From: Diplosphaera chodatii | Taxonomy: Eukaryota > Chlorophyta > Trebouxiophyceae > Prasiolales > Stichococcaceae | Reading direction: 5' to 3' | Assembly (NCBI GenBank): GCA_032358165.1 | Contig: JAALGY010000053.1 | Coordinates: 1,240,001-1,304,000, forward strand | DNA: 64,000 nucleotides | Shown: positions 57,811 to 64,000 of the stretch, piece after piece | Numbering within the stretch: the stretch's first letter is position 1 | Layout: each line of letters opens with the position of its first letter | Translations under genes and position numbers: made by a program | The notes under the pieces: generated by a model | Seen by the model: only the letters and a program-made list of their open reading frames with translations | The model's database searches: none | Told to the model about the DNA's origin: nothing

Positions 57811-59859
57811 ATGTCTCAGGCGGACTGGGCAGAGCAGCTGAAGGCATCCAAGTATGACCTGGTGCGACGCCCTCGATATATGGTTCACCCACACATGGCA
57901 GCAGGCTAGGTCTGGCATTGATGTTTGTGCGGGCAGAAGGCATAGGGCATGGCGGGCACCAAGCTGATTGTGGACAGCCGATGTCCATGTAGATGTTCTT
58001 CATGCACGACCAGCACGACCTGCCCGCTCTGACATGATGCTCTGCCTGCACAACGGCGTCACACGTGCAGCAGCCTCCTGCTGTGCCTGCACATCCTGCT
58101 GCCCGTGATCACCATGTGTGTCAGCCTCAATGACATGCACCTGTCTCTGCGTGACCAGGTCAGCAAGCTGGGCCGTGGCAACTATGGCGTCACGATGCTG
58201 TTGCGCAACCGGCAGACGGGGGAGCTTGTGGCCGGCAAATTCATTGAGCGTGGCGGCATGGTGCGGAAGCTGACTGCGTTGCAATGCCATTGTCCAACAG
58301 ATGTGCTTGCGCCGAGCCCGTCGAAGTGAATGAATTCCTCGTGCGCCCCAGGTCAATGTCAATGTGGACCGCGAGATCCTGAACCACAGGCTGCTGGTGC
58401 ACCCGCACATCATCCGCTTCCATGAGGTATGCATTCGCACCATGTATGGCGTTGATGTCGCTTGCAGGATCTCCTCCTCTTGTGTGAATGGTCTTGACAG
58501 CGCTCAACTGCGTTGCTGAGTGGGGCACTCACGACGCGCCGATCGTCTGCAGGTGTTTGTCACAGCAACACACCTGGTGACGGTGATGGAGTATGCTTCG
58601 GGCGGCGAATTGTTTGAGTACGTGCGCCGCTCGGGGCGGCTGTCTGAGGATGCAGCCCGCTTCTTCTTCCAGCAGCTCATCTCTGGCGTGGACTACTGTC
58701 ACCAGGTGCGGGGCTGGCACCCCTGCACACGTCACGAAGCCTGAAAAGGATGTCGGTCCAAATGCACACCGCTGCAGACTGTCATCCTGATCAAGTCTGG
58801 GTTTTGCTCTGACCCAGCAAAGCACGACATCTGCAGGCCGCGGTGTACCACCGGGACCTTAAGCTGGAGAACGCCCTCATCAACATCAGTGCGGGGTCGG
58901 CGCCCTACCTCAAGATTGCAGACTTCGGCTTCTCGAAGGTGCTCACACGCTGCTGTTTGGGGGCATCAACGCACAGCACGCCCCCCAGCGGAGGTGCACG
59001 ACTGCAGGGGCCACAGCGTGACAGTCCGGGTTCCATGTGCGCTCCCTGCTGCTGCGCAGCACGCGGTCAACGACTCCAACCCCAAGTCAGCCAAGGGCAC
59101 GGTGGAGTACCTGGCGCCCGAGGTGGTGTTGTGTTCCTACAAAAAGAACTACGACGGCCGGATGTCGGACGTGTGGTCCTGCGGCGTGATACTGTGAGCA
59201 GCATGCCCCCTCCCTACAGCATCTCCTACTCTGCCAAGCACTACATAGGTCGCGCTCATGACACCCTCAGCAGTTCAGCAGCTTGTGTGCCGTACGTAGG
59301 TACCTCATGCTTGCGGGCACGTACCCCTTTGAAGATTCAGCAGACCCGACCATGGGCGTCAACGTGAGATGTGTTGCCTGCCTCGCTGCTCCTCAGATCA
59401 GCATGCTTGTTCTCGTGGCAGCAGCATACTGACGGCTTACCTCCCGTGCTGCAGCGCATTGTGAAGGCACAGTACAGCTTCCCCGCGGATGTGCAGCTGA
59501 GCGGAGAGTGCAAAGATCTGGTCGCCCGGATATTTGTCGCAGACCCAAACCAGCGCATCAAGCTGCAGGATATCAAGCAGCATCCATGGTTCCTCATGAA
59601 GCTCCCGAAGGAGCTGCAGGTCAGTCCTGTTGCCTTTGGTTGCCACTGCGGTCGACAGTGGCACCTTCACATACCGTGCACTCCCCCAGCATGAGGAGTG
59701 CAGCAACTGCCGGATGCCTACTCCAATTGCACTTGCACGCAGGGAGACAACTTCAGGTTCATACCAGGTACAGTAGTACAGCACATGCAGACAGACGATG
59801 AAGTACGTGCTGTGCTGGCAGCGGCAAAGACGGTGCCACAGCCATCGGCAGGCGGGTGA
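57811..59859 (+). CDS. SNRK2: SnRK2-family Ser/Thr kinase
   Basis: A SNF1-related kinase 2, a green-lineage stress (osmotic/nutrient) kinase. ATG at 57811 gives [17 protein letters not shown]; the next exon begins [20 protein letters not shown] (Gly loop) and [13 protein letters not shown] (catalytic Lys), about 58159-58260. Then [54 protein letters not shown] (HRD, about 58849-58890), [11 protein letters not shown] (DFG), and after an intron [20 protein letters not shown] (activation loop, about 59068-59127). [20 protein letters not shown] and [20 protein letters not shown] complete the fold. The C-terminus GDNFRFIPG ... [14 protein letters not shown] resembles the SnRK2 box; the acidic ABA box is absent. 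About 330 residues, eight introns. All catalytic residues are intact. Confidence 0.92.
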
Positions 59860-60551
59860 CTGTGCGCAGTCATCTGAGATCAGCGCAGCGCATTACTATA
59901 TTTACACTCTTGATTGGTGTTCTCCTTTGGGTCAACACACGACAACCGCCAGGCGGTGGACTGCCAGCAGCTGTGACTGCTCGCTTGATTCTTTGCCCCT
60001 CAGAGTTGTTTGCAGTTGATTGAATGCTGACATTTGACTGGCATCGTTTCTGGGAAGTGCATGCCCTACTGCCACTTGATATGAGCACAAACATGGTTGT
60101 GCCAAGCTTGAACGGTCAGATGACAACCTTGATAGAGTAGGCAGCAGGCTGCTAGTTGGAACAACTTGCTGTCAGTGGCCTTGCCGTCAGTGATCAACCA
60201 CAGCGCAGGACCAGGGCCTGTGAATGCATGTATGCAGCAGAAACCATATGCAATGCATCACCAAAACCGCGTCGATCAGGCATGTGCCTTCCCAAAGCCA
60301 AGCCTCTTGCTCTCAATCGCCTATGATCTGAGCCTGCTACGCTGTTGCTTTCACACGCTGCTCACACCTCAAAAGCCCTGCTGCCTGTACAGCGCCCTGC
60401 TGACTATACAGTCGCGTCCAAAATGTCGGCGCTCTGTCAAAGCCCTGCAGGGCAGCAGCACAGATTACGACCCCTTACATGCTGGAGGACAGTGGTGCAG
60501 ACAGGATAAACACATCGTCTGTGTGGCCCCTGATGCCAGCAGGGTTGCCCG
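59860..60551. other. convergent spacer, SnRK2 and CDP-DAG synthase
   Basis: 692 bp stop-to-stop gap, the longest convergent one. It holds a minus-strand TGTAA at 60475-60479. A 139-codon open frame (60166-60585, +) overlaps the CDP-DAG synthase end and looks like chance. Nothing else found. Confidence 0.5.
60475..60479 (-). terminator. TGTAA poly(A) signal for CDP-DAG synthase
   Basis: TGTAA on the minus strand about 73 bp past the CDP-DAG synthase stop. Confidence 0.6.
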
Positions 60552-62191
60552 TCAGAGGGGCCTGGCGTGCGGGTGCGCACCATAGGAGGGCAGCACGAAG
60601 CGAGTGAACCAAAACACGATGCCGCCGGTGAACAGGTACGAGTCAAAGCGGTCCAGCAGCCCGCCATGGCCCGGGATCAGGTTGCTGGCGTCCTTCAGGC
60701 CCGCCTCCCGCTTCATGGCGGACTCCAGCAGGTCCCCAAACAGGCTGGCAAAGAAGATGATGACCCCCAAAACTGCGGCCGCCACAGGCGAGGCAGGCCA
60801 GCTCAGGGCCCTGCAGAACGCGACGGCGACAGCGGTGGAGCACAGCAGCCCGCCGACGGCACCCTCCACTGTCTTCTTGGGGCTAATCTCTGTCAGCTTG
60901 GTGCGACCCCACTGCTTGCCAAAGAAGTAGGCGCCGACGTCGGCGGCCACGATGCACGCGACCGCCATCACCGTCGCCAGCAGCCCCACCGTCCACTGGC
61001 TGAGCCCGCCGAGCAGCACCTGCGCCAGACGCAGTCCCGTGCGGATGTCACAGGCTGAGCTGCACTGCCTTGGCTGCACTACACACAAGCAGGAGGCTTG
61101 AATGGGATACGGCACCATGACTGCCAACGAGGTACCGGGTAGTGCTGCGCGATGGTGCTGTTGATTGCTGGCGCCCGCAGCAGCCGCAGCTTGATCCAGT
61201 AGCTGGGCAGATAGCCTGCGAAGCAGCGCGTACGTCAGCGACAGCTTGTACAGCGACCCTCCATTCTGGTAGGTTAGTGAACCAAGGCGCGCTGCTTAAC
61301 ATAGGCACCCACCGCAGTAGAACAGCCCAAAGACCGACGAGGTCAGCTGCGCAAAGCGCGGCTTTTCTGATGCCAGTAGCTGCAGTGACAGCACCAGCAG
61401 CGCGGCAACGGCCAGCGCTGCTGTAGATTTGCCCTGAGAAATGAAAGTCCAGACCACCAGGCCGATGCAGCACAGCGTGGTGAGCGTTGTCACTAGTGGC
61501 GGCGGCGGCTGCATGCCCTGAGATATGCCCTGCAGCGCACCCGCACGAGCCGCCTCAGCAACTCGAAACGGTGCTGTGCATCGAGGCGAGGCAGGAGAGT
61601 TCCAGTGCATCCAGCTGCTGCAGCATGCACAAGCACCTTGGACGTAAGGAATCCAAAGTATTCTCGCGATGCCTGGTACGCCACGAAGCAGGCGCTGATC
61701 ATGTAGCACCAGCCACCAGTCAGGATGACCAGGGCACCGGCCACGCCCAGGACTGTGCCGAAAACGACACGCGCTGCCAGGCCTGACAGGCCTTTGTTCT
61801 GCACCGTCGCCGCGGCCGCAGGGCTGAGAGGCGCGATTGGGGTGCTGCCGTCGGCCACCATGTCTGCACTGCGAAAGTCCTCAGCGGCGCCCGACGCAAA
61901 GTCAGCGCTGGCCGCTGAGACTGGCTGCCGCGCACCCGCATGCCGTGGTCTGATCCCTGCATGCAGAGCTGCCCCGCTGCTGGCTGCAAGTGATCCAGCG
62001 CCGCCGCCGGATCGCTGCCGGCCATACTCGCCACTGTTTGCTCTGCAAGCGGCACGGCAAGGCTGGGGCGTGAGCCGGGAGACACCAGCACGCTGTCTAG
62101 ATAGAAGGTTGTTGCTGCAGGGTCTGGCGGCCGTGCCGGGCTGCTTGGCACCAATTCCTTGCTGTGTGTGCCTGCAGTCAGTGATATTCAT
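60552..62191 (-). CDS. phosphatidate cytidylyltransferase (plastid-type CDP-DAG synthase)
   Basis: Makes CDP-diacylglycerol from phosphatidate and CTP for phosphatidylglycerol synthesis. ATG at 62191 starts a Ser/Arg/Gln-rich leader of about 90 residues consistent with a plastid transit peptide. Then LAARVVFGTVLGVAGALVIL (helix), MISACFVAYQASREYFGFLT, GISQGMQPPPPLVTTLTTLC with CIGLVVWTF, and LAVAALLVLSLQLLASEKPR. The C-terminal half carries VACIVAADVGAYFFGKQWGR and TKLTEISPKKTVEGAVGGLL, the CDS family signature core (about 60855-60965). SLFGDLLESAMKREAGLKDA then SNLIPGHGGLLDRFDSYLFT (about 60640-60735) completes the conserved S-x-x-KR-x4-KD-x6-PGHGG-x2-DR-x-D motif. It ends YGAHPHARPL at 60552. 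Four or more introns. The similarity to bacterial CdsA and the leader favour plants' CDS4/5 class. Confidence 0.93.
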
Positions 62192-62819
62192 CACAATCCT
62201 GGCCCGACCAGCCAGGACTGCGGCTTAAGCCGCGCGTTTGTGCTGCTGGAAGCTGCTGCCTCAAAATTTTCACATCAACATCGACGCAGTCGCCAGCAAC
62301 GAGCTCTATGCCAAGCACATGCAGATCCCACTGGCAAGGTAGCTCGAGTCTGGCTATGGAGGTGTCAATTGGTGCTGATCTTGGTCGAAGTTTTCAACAT
62401 GGCTAAACCCTCCACAGCGTCACGTGACCTTGCTGCACACCCCGTGTGCGAGCACCATGTGCATGCCGACTTCGACAAGCGCTGCACGACCGTGCGATTC
62501 AGCTGTGAACTGTGTGAAGCTTTGGGGACGTGCTCATGAAGCTATCCATTGCGTCCGGAATCTGACATGGCATGTGCTGCACGTGCCTGACAGACAACAC
62601 GCAGTTGAGCTGGTTGCCATCAACCTGATCTTGGTCTCGAAGGTCGAAGCCACACGCCAACATTCAAGCCATGCTCACACGCTGGTCGTGTCACGTTATT
62701 CTCATTGCGTTGGCGGGTCCCAATATGCTGTATGGCTGGTGTGCTGCGCCCCGCGCTGACTAGCTCTGCTCTCTTGAAAGCCTGGCACAATCAATCCACC
62801 CTGTACCTGAGGCAAGCGT
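62192..62819. promoter_or_regulatory. divergent promoter region, CDP-DAG synthase and AAE14
   Basis: A 628 bp gap between outward-facing starts. Two plastid lipid/quinone genes share it. A taaaccct element, similar to the plant telo-box, lies near 62404. No exon recognised. Confidence 0.45.
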
Positions 62820-64000
62820 ATGGCACACGTTTGCCAGCACTTGGCGTCCCTCACGCAGCACTCGCCGAATCGGCTGCTGACCATATGCGGGGACAGGCAG
62901 CAGACCTGCAGCCAGGTTGCGGAACGTGTTGCGGCTCTGGCGGCGGCGCTGGTGTCGGAGCTGCAGCTGCAGGCAGGCGAACGTGTGGCACTTGCGGCGC
63001 TGAACACCGACCGCCACCTCGAGGCGCTCCTTGCGGTCCTGGCAGCGGGCGGCTTGGCAGCGCCGCTCAACTGGCGATGGAGTGCAGAGGTGGGCGCTGA
63101 GGACAGCACATGGTGTCTCTGCGATTCGCACCACGGCATGATTGCGCCACTTCGAAATGCAGCGCAAACGATGCGACCTACAGGATGCGCTCACTGCGCT
63201 GGCGCCGTGCGGCCCCAGCATCCTCCTCGTGGACGAGCCCTGCAGCCGCTTCGCGGCCCTGGCGCAGCAGCTGCCCAGCCTGCGGCACATCGTTGCACTG
63301 GGTGGGGTCGCATTTACACGTGCCCTAGCATGCTGATGTGGTGGCGCCGTCACCCAGACTCGTCATGACTCTCTTCCATGATATAGGGGATGCGGCGCAG
63401 CTGATGTCGGTGCTGCCGCGCGCTGTGCCGGCGGAGCAGCTGATCAGCCTGCACAACGGGGCGCCGCTCATGCTGCGTGCAGATGACAGCGGAGCTGCGG
63501 TGCTCTGCTTCACGTCCGGCACCACAGCTGCGCCCAAGGTAGTCTTGCAGTGTAGGAAATCTTGGCAATCCTCCCAATGCCACATGTGGAGGTTCTCAAT
63601 CGACAGCGCCGCTAGATGGATCAGAATTGTGCCATTGCCTACATATGGAGCTGCTGGCCATGTCTGAGTCGCACGTGCTATTGCAGACCACAGCTCTCGT
63701 CCTGCTTCCCAGGCTGCTGTCCTGTCGCATGCGGCTTTCCATGTGCAATCGCTGAGCAAGCTGCTGGCGATTGGCTACTGCGCTGATGACGTGCACTATC
63801 ATGCCGCCCCGCTGTGTCATGTGGGTATGTTCCCTGTCGTGGCACTGCATGATGTTAATCTGTGCACCCTCTCTGACTTGCGAAGGCCATTTTACACCCC
63901 AAATGCGCTGACCTGCTGCAGGCGGGCTTTCCTCACTGTTTGCAACGTTGATGGCCGGAGGGCAGCACATCCTTCCCTCCCGGTTTACGGCTGCAGCAAT
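62820..64000 (+). CDS. AAE14: 2-succinylbenzoate-CoA ligase, AAE14/MenE type (3' end outside window)
   Basis: An ANL-superfamily ligase that activates o-succinylbenzoate for phylloquinone (vitamin K1) synthesis. ATG at 62820 gives MAHVCQHLASLTQHSPNRLL. The first exon continues AALVSELQLQAGERVALAAL with NTDRHLEALLAVLAAGGLAA and PLNWRWS. Later exons: DALTALAPCGPSILLVDEPC, LPSLRHIVALGG, MLRADDSGAAVLCFTSGTTA then APK, the AMP-binding motif (about 63475-63540), AAVLSHAAFHVQSLSKLLAI with GYCADDVHYHAAPLCHVG (about 63710-63825), and AGGLSSLFATLMAGGQHILP at the edge. The SHxAxxxQSLxKxxxxGYxxDDVxxHxxPLxHxGGLSS order closely follows plant AAE14. The usual Gly after SGTT is Ala here. The C-terminal domain and catalytic Lys lie outside. 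Confidence 0.88.

Noticed and set aside
60166..60585. 139-codon plus-strand open frame
   Set aside because: No family motif, overlaps the end of CDP-DAG synthase, and no clear promoter or splice support.

Overview
The window is a gene-dense stretch of a eukaryotic nuclear genome, almost certainly from a unicellular green alga. Three things point there. Nearly every gene is split by short GT-AG introns whose acceptors usually end in tgcag. The gene set is photosynthetic and plant-type: NTRC, TOC75, PGRL1, a phylloquinone MenE/AAE14, a thylakoid-lumen FKBP, an ARC3-like FtsZ relative and a SnRK2 kinase. Several genes also carry the chlorophyte poly(A) signal TGTAA just past the stop. A trebouxiophyte is my best guess from style alone; the species is not determinable here.

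I recognise 26 protein-coding genes (about one per 2.5 kb). The first (NTRC) runs off the left edge and the last (AAE14) off the right edge. Left to right: NTRC(-), MRPL41(+), KRI1(+), DeSI-like peptidase(-), IWS1(+), DIM1(-), FtsZ/ARC3-like(-), NUDCD2(-), Twinkle(-), TLDc protein(+), FKBP(-), COX10(-), TOC75(+), ATG18(-), UTP11(+), DNAJC8(+), ERV1(-), SCYL1(+), mitochondrial ATP synthase gamma(-), PRPF4(+), PGRL1(-), SRT1 sirtuin(+), RPL27(-), SnRK2(+), CDP-DAG synthase(-), AAE14(+). From about 42.5 kb onward the strands alternate strictly, so divergent start-to-start gaps (410-630 bp) alternate with convergent stop-to-stop gaps (200-690 bp).

Functionally the genes fall into familiar housekeeping groups. 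Plastid biogenesis and redox: NTRC, TOC75, PGRL1, FKBP, FtsZ-like, CDP-DAG synthase, AAE14. Mitochondrial assembly, energy and DNA: MRPL41, COX10, ERV1, ATP synthase gamma, Twinkle (mitochondrion and/or plastid). Cytosolic ribosome biogenesis: KRI1, DIM1, UTP11, RPL27. RNA transcription and splicing: IWS1, DNAJC8, PRPF4. Trafficking, signalling and chromatin: ATG18, SCYL1, SnRK2, SRT1. There is no operon-like logic and I see no mobile element, CRISPR array, rRNA or tRNA.

I did not find a new multi-gene system. The most notable observations are protein-level or gene-structure oddities: an FtsZ paralogue that has lost its GTPase loop, a TOC75 with a long acidic tract after its poly-glycine stretch, an ERV1 with an unusual C-terminal cysteine spacing, an in-frame stop-free intron in the sirtuin catalytic core, and four intronless genes among intron-rich neighbours. 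Exon boundaries were read by eye. CDS spans are start codon to stop codon on the genome and include introns.
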